Source: Bacillota bacterium
GTDB lineage: Bacteria > Bacillota > Clostridia > Acetivibrionales > DTU013
Reading direction: 5' to 3'
NCBI GenBank assembly: GCA_023433505.1
Contig: JAEZCO010000065.1
Coordinates: 67,572 to 131,571, forward strand
DNA length: 64,000 nucleotides
The first letter of the stretch is position 1, and every line of letters starts with the position of its first letter. The notes under the pieces were generated by a model. The model saw nothing but the letters and a program-made list of their open reading frames with translations. It was not told the DNA's origin and searched no databases. The translations under genes were made by a program, and so were the position numbers. Shown one piece after another: positions 35,022 through 43,846 of the stretch.

Positions 35022-36590
35022 CTATTTGTTGTTATCTTTTCTCCACTGGTCCACCTGCTGCTGCGCATCCGCAATAACCTTTTCCAGTCCGGCCTTTTTC
35101 ATCTCGTCCTTTATCTTGTCATAATTCTTGTTCAGGTCTATGGCGCCGGCGCCCAGAACGGCCTTATATTTGTCATAGGTGGCTTGTACGTTTGCAATTT
35201 CTGTCTTCAGCGTCTCGGTGATATAGGAGAAGCCTACTGCAGGACTTACTTTTGCATCTTTGTCATGCTGTAAGCCAAGCGCTTGTTCTTCCTTCTTATA
35301 TTCGCTGGTAGAATACATAACGCTGGAGATGCTGCCAACTGCGATGGCGGATATTACTTCATCGATATTCTGCTTCGCCGGATCGACAGGGGCGATCATA
35401 TCATCCCCCACCATTTTCCACTGCTTCCCTTCAATACCGTAAGTCAGCGTATTGTAGAGCTTTTTATCCGAATCCAGCAAATCGCACAGCATGACGGCTC
35501 TATCGGGATTCTTCGAACTTTTATTGATGGCTGTAATACAGGTTTGAAGGCTTCCCGTAGTGATGGGCTTCAAAGCAAACCCCGCATATTGTACCGGATA
35601 GGCCACCCCTGGGTTCTGATTCTTGGTTTCACCCCGGGTCGGAACAACTCCCGTCAGCGTCATGACATATTTCCCTGATTTTGCTTCGGCATTCCAATCC
35701 TGTACGGTGGGCGCATCCTTACGGATATAGCCTTTTTCATACCAGCTTCTCACCAATTCGAAGCCCTTTTTCATAAAGTCCATATCCAGCTTGCTGACAA
35801 CCTTCCAATCCACAGTATCCAGAACAAGATAGTCGTTCAGCTCTTCATACCTGTCTTCCTCTTCCTGGGAGGTTACAAAATTGTCTATCTGGCTTCCTAC
35901 GGTCTGCATGGGATACATTTCCGGCTCACCCTTCTTGACGGCAGCCAGCAGCGGTTCAAAATCGGCCAGCTTGGTTACCTTTGACGCGTCAAAGCCGTAC
36001 TTGTCCGCCATGTCTTTTTTAACAGCGGCTCCCCACATCTGTGTATATCCCAGGGGATTCAAAATGCCGTAAATTTTTCCCTTGTAGCTGGAACCCACCC
36101 ACCAGGAGTCCTTGACTACCTGCTTCAGTGTGGGACCATATTGATTTATCAGGTCGGTAATATCCATAAAATTGCCCTTGGATACGTTGTTATTGAAATT
36201 ATTCATCCAGCTGGCGCTGAAGCACAGATCCCAGGGTTCCCCGGAAGCATAGATGAGCTTCATTTTCTGGTCGTAATCCCCCCAGCTGAGCACCTTTGCA
36301 TCCAGCGTCACATTGAGCTTTTCATTCAAGGACTTGTTCACCTCGGCCAGGACTTCCTCGACAGGGGGATTGGTCCCGCCTGTGGGCACATACCAGATCA
36401 GGGTTGCCGGATCCAGCTTTGCCTGCTCCGTTGCGGAAGTCCCTGCGCCTGTTTGTTGGGTGCCCGACGCTGCCGTTGTTTCTCCTTGATTCGGATTGTT
36501 CCCGGCTCCACACCCGGACAGTAGGAGAGATGCACCGACAATGACACTCACTGCCATCGTCAAACTCTTGTAAAATTTGCTTTTAACCAT
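35022..36590 (-). CDS. extracellular solute-binding lipoprotein
   Basis: 522 residues with a lipoprotein signal peptide and lipobox LLSGC (C27), followed by an Asn/Gly/Thr/Ser-rich linker. The mature part has binding-protein features (ASGEPWDLCFSASW, GILNPLGYTQMWG, AAVKKGEPEMYPM, SGKYVMTLTG). It captures an oligosaccharide for the two permeases encoded just upstream. GGAGGAG precedes the ATG. A GGGCTTAAAAGCCC hairpin (36632-36645) and a TATAAT-like box (36617-36612 on the minus strand) lie in the gap before it and may raise its expression relative to the permeases. Confidence 0.9.
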   Translation of the reverse strand: MVKSKFYKSLTMAVSVIVGASLLLSGCGAGNNPNQGETTAASGTQQTGAGTSATEQAKLDPATLIWYVPTGGTNPPVEEVLAEVNKSLNEKLNVTLDAKVLSWGDYDQKMKLIYASGEPWDLCFSASWMNNFNNNVSKGNFMDITDLINQYGPTLKQVVKDSWWVGSSYKGKIYGILNPLGYTQMWGAAVKKDMADKYGFDASKVTKLADFEPLLAAVKKGEPEMYPMQTVGSQIDNFVTSQEEEDRYEELNDYLVLDTVDWKVVSKLDMDFMKKGFELVRSWYEKGYIRKDAPTVQDWNAEAKSGKYVMTLTGVVPTRGETKNQNPGVAYPVQYAGFALKPITTGSLQTCITAINKSSKNPDRAVMLCDLLDSDKKLYNTLTYGIEGKQWKMVGDDMIAPVDPAKQNIDEVISAIAVGSISSVMYSTSEYKKEEQALGLQHDKDAKVSPAVGFSYITETLKTEIANVQATYDKYKAVLGAGAIDLNKNYDKIKDEMKKAGLEKVIADAQQQVDQWRKDNNK

Positions 36591-36696
36591 TTCGTACTCC
36601 TCCTCGTATTGATTATACTATATTGTTATAAGGGCTTAAAAGCCCGGACAACCTTTTCGGCCGGCCAACTCCCCAATGCAGGTTTTGCACGGCGTC

Positions 36697-37581
36697 CTAC
36701 CCCTTCACCGACCCCACCACGAGACCACCCACCAGATATTTCTGAAACAGCAGGAAGACAAACAGTACCGGTCCGGTGGCGACGAGACACAGCGCCATCC
36801 TGGCGCTCATGGACGGCAGATTGTTCATAAAGTCCCTGGAGACTGCCGGCGACATGACCTTGAGAATATATTCTATATTCATGATGATCCTTTGCAGCAG
36901 CAGCTGCAGAGGCGCATTCTTAAAATCGTCGATATACAGCATGGCGGTTTGCCAGTCATTCCAGTAGTTAAATACATTGAACAGCGAGACGGTTGCCAGA
37001 CCCGGCACAGCCACCGGAAGGGCAATATTGAGATAGACCCGGAACTCGCTGGCTCCGTCCATTTTTGCCGACTCGTACATGGAAGCGGGCGTCCCCTGCA
37101 TATAGCCTTTGAGCAGCATTACGTTGAAGCCGCCCAGCAGGTTGGGCAGGATCAGGGAAAACAGGTGGTTCTTCAAGTGAAGAACATTGACCATGATCAG
37201 GTATTGAGGCGTGATACCGACACCAAACAGCATCGTGATGAAAACCAGCAGCGAAGTCGGATTCGCATAGGCATAGTCCCTCCGGCTGATGACATACGCC
37301 AGGGAGGAAGTGATCCAGAGACTGATAAAGGTCCCTGCCACCGTAATCAGGATGCTGATGCCATAGGAACGGATGAGCTGGCTGGGGTCGGACAGGATGT
37401 ACTGGTAGGCTGCCAGGGAAACTTTTCCCGGTATCAGCGAAATGCCATGGACCCTCAGGTAAGTCTCATCGGTCAGAGACGTAGACAAAACCAGCAGCAT
37501 CGGTATAAGGCAGAATAAGGAAAACAGCAGTAAAATTCCATGGACGAAAAAATTGGATACCGAACTGTTCTTTTTTTTCAA
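36697..37581 (-). CDS. carbohydrate ABC transporter permease, LplC type
   Basis: A 294-residue membrane protein with six membrane segments, the EAA loop MYESAKMDGASEFRVYLNIA (near 180-200) and the ending KYLVGGLVVGSVKG typical of LplC permeases. TTG at 37581 is used as the start because GGAGGG lies six bases upstream. It follows the LplB-type permease by 41 bases and precedes the lipoprotein gene. No ATPase gene is encoded nearby. Confidence 0.9.
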   Translation of the reverse strand: MKKKNSSVSNFFVHGILLLFSLFCLIPMLLVLSTSLTDETYLRVHGISLIPGKVSLAAYQYILSDPSQLIRSYGISILITVAGTFISLWITSSLAYVISRRDYAYANPTSLLVFITMLFGVGITPQYLIMVNVLHLKNHLFSLILPNLLGGFNVMLLKGYMQGTPASMYESAKMDGASEFRVYLNIALPVAVPGLATVSLFNVFNYWNDWQTAMLYIDDFKNAPLQLLLQRIIMNIEYILKVMSPAVSRDFMNNLPSMSARMALCLVATGPVLFVFLLFQKYLVGGLVVGSVKG

Positions 37582-37622
37582 ATGAATCCCTCCAGGATTT
37601 CATATTTTCAAAACGCATACCC

Positions 37623-38549
37623 CTAATAAATGGCATTTTCCGGATCATACCTCTTTAAAAGACCGTTGGTGACAAGGACCAGAATAAAGCCCACAACGGA
37701 TTGATACAAGCCTGCCGCCGACGCCATGCCCACGTCTCCGTTTACTCTCAGCGCCCGGTACACATACGTGTCGATGACGTCGGAAACGGGATACAGTGCC
37801 GTTGAATTCAGCGTCATATTATAGAATAGCCCAAAATCGGCGGAAAAAATCCTCCCGATAGCCAGCAGCGAAAGCATGGTGATCAGGGACTTGATCTGTG
37901 GAAGCGTGATGTACCATACCTGCTGGAATTTCCCGGCGCCATCCAGTTCAGCAGATTCATAATATTCAGGGGATATTCCTATAATGGCAGTATAATATAT
38001 TAGTGCATTTACACCGCCGAATTTCCATATAGTGATCAACGGAAAGAGGATAAGCCAGTATTTCGGCTCGTTATACCATAAGGCCGGAGTCATCCCGAAG
38101 TTCTTCAGGAGCGTGTTTATAAGGCCTTTGTCCATATCCAGCAACGTCAGCAGGATATAGGAGGCAACCACCCAGGAAAGAAAATTGGGAAAAAAAATGA
38201 CGGTCTGGTACTTTTTCATGGATTTTTTGGGGATTTCCTTTAATAAAAATGCCAGCAGCAGAGAAACAACCATGCCTGTAGCCGTCATCAGCAGGTTGAG
38301 TAAAACCGTATTTCTGGTAATCGTCAATGCGTCATTGGAAACAAAAAGGAACTCGAAATTTTTAAATCCCATCCACTTGCTTCCGAAAAGACCCTTGCTG
38401 GGATCAAATTCTTTAAAAGGAAGAAGCACGGTATATGCCAGGGGGATATACATCCATCCTATAATAAACAGTACTCCCGGAAGGGATAGAAAAAGCAGCT
38501 CCCTGTTGTTTTTAAAAGTACGCACTCTTTTAGTCCACTTGTTCGTCAT
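37623..38549 (-). CDS. carbohydrate ABC transporter permease, LplB type
   Basis: A 308-residue membrane protein with N-terminal RELLFLSLPGVLFIIGWMYI, VIFFPNFLSWVVASYIL, and the EAA loop YYESAELDGAGKFQQVWYITLP near 215-235. ATG at 38549 has a GGGCGG box upstream; a TTG seven codons earlier is a weaker choice. It is the first transport gene of the region 3 operon and lies downstream of an extended -10 promoter, after the gene of the membrane-bound AraC regulator. Confidence 0.88.
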   Translation of the reverse strand: MTNKWTKRVRTFKNNRELLFLSLPGVLFIIGWMYIPLAYTVLLPFKEFDPSKGLFGSKWMGFKNFEFLFVSNDALTITRNTVLLNLLMTATGMVVSLLLAFLLKEIPKKSMKKYQTVIFFPNFLSWVVASYILLTLLDMDKGLINTLLKNFGMTPALWYNEPKYWLILFPLITIWKFGGVNALIYYTAIIGISPEYYESAELDGAGKFQQVWYITLPQIKSLITMLSLLAIGRIFSADFGLFYNMTLNSTALYPVSDVIDTYVYRALRVNGDVGMASAAGLYQSVVGFILVLVTNGLLKRYDPENAIY

Positions 38550-38595
38550 GATGCGTCCGCCCGCTTTCAATCTGCCATAATGATTTCATGCTCCA

Positions 38596-38604
38596 ATTGT
38601 AGCA
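38596..38604 (-). promoter_or_regulatory. extended -10 promoter of the region 3 importer operon
   Basis: On the minus strand TGCTACAAT fits TG-n-TATAAT with one mismatch, about 47 bases before the permease start. No -35 consensus is seen at the right distance (TATCCT at 17 bases). That is the form expected of an activator-dependent promoter next to an AraC-type regulator gene. Confidence 0.45.
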
Positions 38605-38683
38605 AACGGACGCTTTGAAGGATACTCAAAATCCTGTAATTTACTTCTTTTTTGTGTTATAAAATCAGGACATTTCTACGAAA

Positions 38684-41038
38684 TTACGACATCCCCTCTT
38701 TTTTAAGCGGCCGGATGGCGCTGTATTCCTTGGGTGTGGTCCCATATTTCCTTTTAAACAAGCTGTAGAAATAGGTTTCGCTTTCGATCCCCACCTTCGC
38801 AGCCACCTCGCCTACACTTAGATCCGAGTAAGCTAGAAGCTCTGCCGCCCTGGTCAGCCTAACCTCGTTGATCTGCTCGGGTACGGTCCTTCCTGTGCCG
38901 CTTTTGAAAATCCTGCTCAGCTGCCGGGACGAAATGTTCATGTTCAAGGAGATTTCATCCAGGCAAAGGCTGCTCTGGCTGTAATTTTTATCAATCATCT
39001 CCGTTACTGCGCCGATGAGCATGGCATGTCTTGATTCCACCATTTTTACCCGGTCCCTGTCCAACAGGTCCTGAAGCAGCTCCAGAAGCTTTCTGCAAAA
39101 GTCTTCCATGGTTTCAATGTGGGAAGGGAAGTGATACAGCTCATGGAAATTGACATGGACGATCTCCAGCCGGTTCCGGTTAATCTCGGCAACCCCCTGG
39201 TTCAAGGTGCGCAAGAGCTGAAACTGTGAAATAATAATGCTTTCATAATTCATCAACGAAAGCTGTTCAAAGAAAGTTTGCAGTGTCCGCTCCACTTTTT
39301 GCCGGTCTCCCGCCATCAGCGCATCGAGGATTTTCTTCTCGGTTTTATCAATGGCCTGAAGACTTGCTTCCCCGCCGTTACCGGCAGCTTGCTCGGGAAA
39401 GATCACCGCCCCCCGGCCCAGCACATACCGGTAATAGGAGAGCTTGAAAGCTTCCCCGTAAGCTCTTGGCAGATCATTCAAGCCGCCGGCGATCCCGCTG
39501 ACGGCGATGGTCACCGAAACCCCGTAGTACTGGAGCAGAGAGTCCTGGGTCTGCCGGGCCAGCGAGGTAAAAATTTCTTTAAACCTTTCGCTTTCCTTGA
39601 TGCAAAGAATCAGGCAGACAAAATCCTCTCCCACATCCACGCCTTCATTGTCATACCGGCTTCCGATGATTTCGCAGCTGATGTTCAGGATGGCAAACTT
39701 GATCAAGTCTCTATCCTTCCCCCTCCAGCCCTGCATCATTTCTTCATAGCGGTCGATTTTTATCAGGCCCACCGCGTAGCAGGCATTGGTATCAAAAGAA
39801 ATATTGTTGAATTTCAGTACCTTTACCGCCTCCTCGGTGTTGTAGGAGCCGTCGGTCAGGAGGTTTTTCAGCAGATAGGCCTTTACGATGCTGGAGTTGG
39901 ACCGGTTCTCGTTTCCGTAGGTTTCCAGCATTTCCGCATGCCGGTCGTAGATGGTCCTTAAAAAGGAAATTTCATCCCGGTCGTCCATGTTGCCTGATAT
40001 CTTGCCGCTTCTGGACCTGATCTGGGCAAACATGCTGTCAAACGGATTGTAAATCTTTCTGGAGATAATCAGCGATTCAAGCACTGCAACCGCCAGAAAA
40101 ACGATAAACATGACCATCATGACCTTCTGCAGCTGGAAAACATAGGCCTGGATATTCCGGTAGGGCATGGTTTTAAACACGGTAATGGCCGCATTATCCA
40201 ACTGGTAAAAAGATACAAGGTATTTCTCACGGTTAAATTCCGTAGTAAAAGAGCTGTCCGCCTTCCCTTCCCGCATTTTGTCCATGTAGGCGGTATAGTC
40301 CTTTTTGACCTGCGCCAGGAACTGTTTGTCGTCGCCCAGGGTTACAAACTCACCGTTGCTGTCCATTAAAAAAAGTCTGGCGTCCTTGGACGAGCGGTTG
40401 AGGTTGACCTCGTTCAGATTGTCCAGCAGCCACTGCTGCTTAACGTTGACCACAATCCCGTTTTTCATGCCGGAGTTTTTGTCGTAAGTGTCATAGATAA
40501 AATAGCTGATGACATCCTCATTCGTTTCAATGGTCCTGGACTCTCCTTTAAACTTCCGGAACACGGGGACCATCCTGGGTATGCTATCCCGGCCTTTCAG
40601 ATATTCCTCCAGGCTGGCATCCTGATAGAGCATGCCGCCGTAGGTGGAATAAAACTGCCGGGTATTGTTGTTATAGATGAAGATGGAGTGGATAAAGGGA
40701 TTTGAATCCTTCACAGCCTTCCAGACCATGTTCATCCGGATCATACCCTCTTCGAAATCACTGTCGCTGCTTCCGAAATTCATGATGTATTCCACATCGC
40801 TGCTCAAATAGAGATGCTCGCAGGTGTTTTTGATGGTATCTCCGATAAAACGGACGTTATACTGGACCTGAGCCATGAGATTTTTGTTGGACTCGCTCTC
40901 AATGCGGACCACAAGGGACTCAATGCAAAAATAAAGAATCCCGGAAAAAACCGTAATCAGCACGGCCAGTCCCAGTGTTACACCCACGATGATTTTTCTT
41001 AAAAATATACGCTTTCTCAAGCCAACTGTAGATTTCAT
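38684..41038 (-). CDS. membrane-bound AraC-family sensor-regulator
   Basis: 784 residues. A membrane segment lies near 15-40 (KIIVGVTLGLAVLITVFSGIL), an extracytoplasmic sensing region spans about 41-290 (double Cache-like by layout), and a second membrane segment is near 300-320 (VMMVMFIVFLAVAVLESLI). A cytoplasmic middle region follows, and a C-terminal AraC DNA-binding domain (about 680-780) has MNISSRQLSRIFKSGTG and KYGTTPKEYSAIRP. This one-component design senses outside and binds DNA inside. ATG at 41038 follows GGGAG at good spacing. Immediate neighbours downstream are the permease, binding-protein and hydrolase genes it presumably activates. Confidence 0.88.
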   Translation of the reverse strand: MKSTVGLRKRIFLRKIIVGVTLGLAVLITVFSGILYFCIESLVVRIESESNKNLMAQVQYNVRFIGDTIKNTCEHLYLSSDVEYIMNFGSSDSDFEEGMIRMNMVWKAVKDSNPFIHSIFIYNNNTRQFYSTYGGMLYQDASLEEYLKGRDSIPRMVPVFRKFKGESRTIETNEDVISYFIYDTYDKNSGMKNGIVVNVKQQWLLDNLNEVNLNRSSKDARLFLMDSNGEFVTLGDDKQFLAQVKKDYTAYMDKMREGKADSSFTTEFNREKYLVSFYQLDNAAITVFKTMPYRNIQAYVFQLQKVMMVMFIVFLAVAVLESLIISRKIYNPFDSMFAQIRSRSGKISGNMDDRDEISFLRTIYDRHAEMLETYGNENRSNSSIVKAYLLKNLLTDGSYNTEEAVKVLKFNNISFDTNACYAVGLIKIDRYEEMMQGWRGKDRDLIKFAILNISCEIIGSRYDNEGVDVGEDFVCLILCIKESERFKEIFTSLARQTQDSLLQYYGVSVTIAVSGIAGGLNDLPRAYGEAFKLSYYRYVLGRGAVIFPEQAAGNGGEASLQAIDKTEKKILDALMAGDRQKVERTLQTFFEQLSLMNYESIIISQFQLLRTLNQGVAEINRNRLEIVHVNFHELYHFPSHIETMEDFCRKLLELLQDLLDRDRVKMVESRHAMLIGAVTEMIDKNYSQSSLCLDEISLNMNISSRQLSRIFKSGTGRTVPEQINEVRLTRAAELLAYSDLSVGEVAAKVGIESETYFYSLFKRKYGTTPKEYSAIRPLKKEGMS

Positions 41039-41188
41039 ACAATCTCCCGTAAGACAGACCATATGGTATTAAGCACTGTAAAAATACGGCCTCCGCTACA
41101 ATTTTTGCAGCTGCAGTCCGGCCAGCCGGCATTGCGTAAAATCGGAGGAAACACTTCCAGTGCTTTAAAGCGGGGAACAAGTGGCTTC

Positions 41189-41197
41189 ATTATAACA
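41189..41197 (-). promoter_or_regulatory. extended -10 promoter of the AraC sensor-regulator gene
   Basis: On the minus strand TGTTATAAT is a perfect extended -10, about 150 bases before the regulator start, with no clear -35. The rest of this gap (41039-41274) holds a GGCGCAG / CTGCGCC inverted repeat at 41253-41271 and two copies of TGCAGTCCGGC (41112 and 41245), and no gene. Confidence 0.45.
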
Positions 41198-41252
41198 TAC
41201 CCTTTATTATTTGCATATGCCGTTTCACGTATAAATTCTTCCAGTGCAGTCC

Positions 41253-41271
41253 GGCGCAGCCAAACTGCGCC
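41253..41271 (-). terminator. hairpin after the mutarotase-like gene, weak terminator candidate
   Basis: GGCGCAG and CTGCGCC pair perfectly over seven G/C-rich bases with a five-base loop, just past the stop of the gene ending at 41275. No T run follows on the minus strand, so it may slow or stabilise the transcript rather than end it. Confidence 0.35.
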
Positions 41272-41274
41272 TGC

Positions 41275-42174
41275 TTAAAGACCTGCAAAAAATTCATATT
41301 CCCGGGTCCATTCCATCCTTTCGGCAGGCTTCAGGTCAACTGCAACGAACATTTCAGGGCTGACCACATGGCTGCCTCCCCAAACGGCAATTTTAGCCGT
41401 CGGATAGCTTCCTGCCTCCCTGACCCCAACGCCGTCGGGGATATGCAGCAGCTGCCACTTAAACGCTTTTTCGCCGGAATTGCCGTAAATCCGGCAATAG
41501 AAATCTTCGCCGGGTCTGGCATCCCAGGTTATAAAATCATTTCCTGCTACGATTTTTCCTGCGGTACAATCGACCTGTATCTCTCCAGGGAAGCTCAAAC
41601 AGTAGTTTTTCCCCACCGGCTGGCCGTTAATCCCCAAAAAATTGTGGATATACTCGCTGGTATGAATCTCCTTATGGCCGGTATTTTCCAGGCTGTAATC
41701 AATTTTTACCCTGTTTTCCCTGACACTCACCCTCTTTTCCAGTCTAAATGCATACCCTCGGCATTCTACCGGCTCCTGCCTGAAAATGGCATGATCATCG
41801 CCTGCGGTGATTTCAACGGCAAAGGGCAGCAAATCATACCTGCCGTAGAAACTATACGGCGTATCGGAATGCTTCTTCAGCAAGCCTACGCCTATTTTGG
41901 GAAATAGCTCTCCAATGGCCGCATCGTCATAGCCTATGGGCATATCAATCCCAAATTCATTGCACAGACCTGCCCCGCCGGTCCCTTGACCCGGCTCGTA
42001 GCTTTCAGGGACACAGAAGGTATGCCTGCCGTCCAGCGTTACCTGGGTTATGAATGCGGTCCAGTCAAATCTTGTTCCGCTGTATGCCGTACCCGGCCGG
42101 GCTATTTCAACCTCCAGCCTCCCGCTCTTTATGACCACCGGCTGTACAGCCACTTTATCCTGCTTTGAGTCCAT
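41275..42174 (-). CDS. galactose-mutarotase-like protein
   Basis: A 299-residue all-beta protein with the outline of the aldose 1-epimerase/mutarotase superfamily: an early SGTRFDWTAFITQV, a central RVSVRENRVKIDYSLENTG, HTSEYIHNFLGINGQ with a candidate catalytic His, and a late W-rich end MEWTREYEFF. It would interconvert anomers of an aldose or bind a sugar; substrate is unknown. GGAGGG precedes the ATG. It stands apart, 234 bases after the E3 gene and before the AraC sensor-regulator. The gap 42175-42408 shows no gene or clear regulatory element. Confidence 0.7.
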   Translation of the reverse strand: MDSKQDKVAVQPVVIKSGRLEVEIARPGTAYSGTRFDWTAFITQVTLDGRHTFCVPESYEPGQGTGGAGLCNEFGIDMPIGYDDAAIGELFPKIGVGLLKKHSDTPYSFYGRYDLLPFAVEITAGDDHAIFRQEPVECRGYAFRLEKRVSVRENRVKIDYSLENTGHKEIHTSEYIHNFLGINGQPVGKNYCLSFPGEIQVDCTAGKIVAGNDFITWDARPGEDFYCRIYGNSGEKAFKWQLLHIPDGVGVREAGSYPTAKIAVWGGSHVVSPEMFVAVDLKPAERMEWTREYEFFAGL

Positions 42175-42408
42175 AAAATCCCTCCGTATAATTCAAACGA
42201 TACTTCATTTGCATTAATGCCGTTTTGAAATTACTCCTGATCCTACAGCAAAATAAACATCCACCCGTATTTATAGCCTTCCAGAGATACAACGGATCCT
42301 TTAACGCGCTGTTACTGAAAGGCTATTGGGGAATGCTGCTGTAATACTAATAGCAGCTATTATATATAATTTACGGAAAAATCTCAACAGATTTATTCAT
42401 CAAAAGCT

Positions 42409-43770
42409 CTATAAGGCATGTATGGCTTTGCCCATCGTCTTAAGAGCCGCTTCCATCACTGCTTCGGATACCGTCGGATGAGGATGCACGACCGAAGCCA
42501 CTTCTTTTGCCGTGGCTTCCAGGGAAATAGCAAGCGTCCCTTCGGATATCATGTCCGTGGCATGTGCGCAGACAATATGCACTCCCAGAATTTCATTGTA
42601 CTTCTTATCTGCAATGATTTTTATAAAGCCGGAGGTATCTCCCTCTGCCAGAGATTTTCCGTTGGCAGCCAATGGGAATTTCCCTATGTTGATCTCATGC
42701 CCTTTTGCCATGGCTTCCTTTTCACTCATTCCGACCCATGCAATTTCCGGGTGTGAATAAATGCACTGGGGGATGGAATTATAATCCATCCGGGCGGGAT
42801 GCCCGAAAATATTTTCTGCCGCAACAATACCTTCTTCGGACGCGACATGGGCAAGCATGAACTTGCCGTTCACATCGCCGATGGCATAGATCCCCGAAAC
42901 ATTGGTCTGCATTTTTTCATCCGTAATGATCTTACCTTTGTCATGCTTTATTCCCAGCCGGTCCAGCTCATCCCTGTCCGTATTGGGGGTTCTCCCGACG
43001 GACATAAGTACCCTTTGGCCTTCCGCCTGCTGCTTTCCTCCGTCTTTTTCGTAAGTCACCTTGTCTCCCGCGATCTCTATGACCTTGGCAGCTGTGATGA
43101 TATTTACGCCATTGGACTGCAGGATGCGTCTTGCTTCCTTGATGACATCCCCGTCAGCCATAAAAAGGATCTCGTCCATCATTTCCAGAATGGTTACCTG
43201 ACAACCAAGCTCCGACAGCAATACGGCAAATTCCACTCCGATGACCCCGCCTCCGATAATCACCATGGATGCAGGAATATCCTCCATGGTCAGAAGGGCA
43301 TCGCTGTCCATCACCTTGCCGGTTTTGATTCCTTTAATGTCCGGCATGACCGGCCTCGAACCCGTTGCAACAATGATGTTCCTTGCTTCATATACCATGC
43401 CGTTGATTGAAACCTTCGAGCTGTCCTGTATCCTGGCTTCACCGTTGACAAGCTCAATGCCGTTTGCCTTGATCAGGCCTTTGATTCCGCTGACCAGGGT
43501 ATTGACAACCTCCTGCTTTCTTTTCATCATTTTTCCGAAATCAAAGGAGGCATTTTCTATGGTTATTCCGAACTGCCCGGCCTTTTTCAGGCTTTTATAC
43601 AAGCCTGAGGCTTTCAGCAGGGTTTTTGTCGGGATACACCCCTTATTCAGGCACACGCCTCCCAGATTTTCCTTCTCGGCAAGCAATACCTTTCCTCCCA
43701 GCTGGGCAGCCTTTATCGCTGCTACATAACCGCCGGGCCCGCCTCCTATAACGATTACATCATATATCAT
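42409..43770 (-). CDS. lpdA: dihydrolipoyl dehydrogenase (E3)
   Basis: 453 residues. FAD-binding GGGPGGYVAAI at 9-19, redox disulphide GGVCLNKGCIPTKTLL near 37-52, NAD-binding GGGVIGVEFAVLLSELG near 175, and the C-terminal dimer-face HPHPTVSEAVMEA with catalytic His/Glu. It reoxidises dihydrolipoamide with NAD+. This is the last gene of the 2-oxoacid dehydrogenase set: E1 alpha, E1 beta and E2 genes lie upstream, with SDR and M24-like genes between. Length is typical. Its dedicated copy suggests a complex specific to this pathway rather than the housekeeping one. Confidence 0.95.
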   Translation of the reverse strand: MIYDVIVIGGGPGGYVAAIKAAQLGGKVLLAEKENLGGVCLNKGCIPTKTLLKASGLYKSLKKAGQFGITIENASFDFGKMMKRKQEVVNTLVSGIKGLIKANGIELVNGEARIQDSSKVSINGMVYEARNIIVATGSRPVMPDIKGIKTGKVMDSDALLTMEDIPASMVIIGGGVIGVEFAVLLSELGCQVTILEMMDEILFMADGDVIKEARRILQSNGVNIITAAKVIEIAGDKVTYEKDGGKQQAEGQRVLMSVGRTPNTDRDELDRLGIKHDKGKIITDEKMQTNVSGIYAIGDVNGKFMLAHVASEEGIVAAENIFGHPARMDYNSIPQCIYSHPEIAWVGMSEKEAMAKGHEINIGKFPLAANGKSLAEGDTSGFIKIIADKKYNEILGVHIVCAHATDMISEGTLAISLEATAKEVASVVHPHPTVSEAVMEAALKTMGKAIHAL

Positions 43771-43846
43771 GGACCTATCCCCATTTCTTTACGCTACTTA
43801 GGAACACCGGAAATATTACTTCCGGAAGTTATATTGTCACCAGTGC

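Noticed and set aside
36632..36645. GGGCTTAAAAGCCC hairpin as a terminator before the binding-protein gene
   Set aside because: The stem is short and no T run follows on the minus strand; it more likely processes or partly attenuates the transcript.
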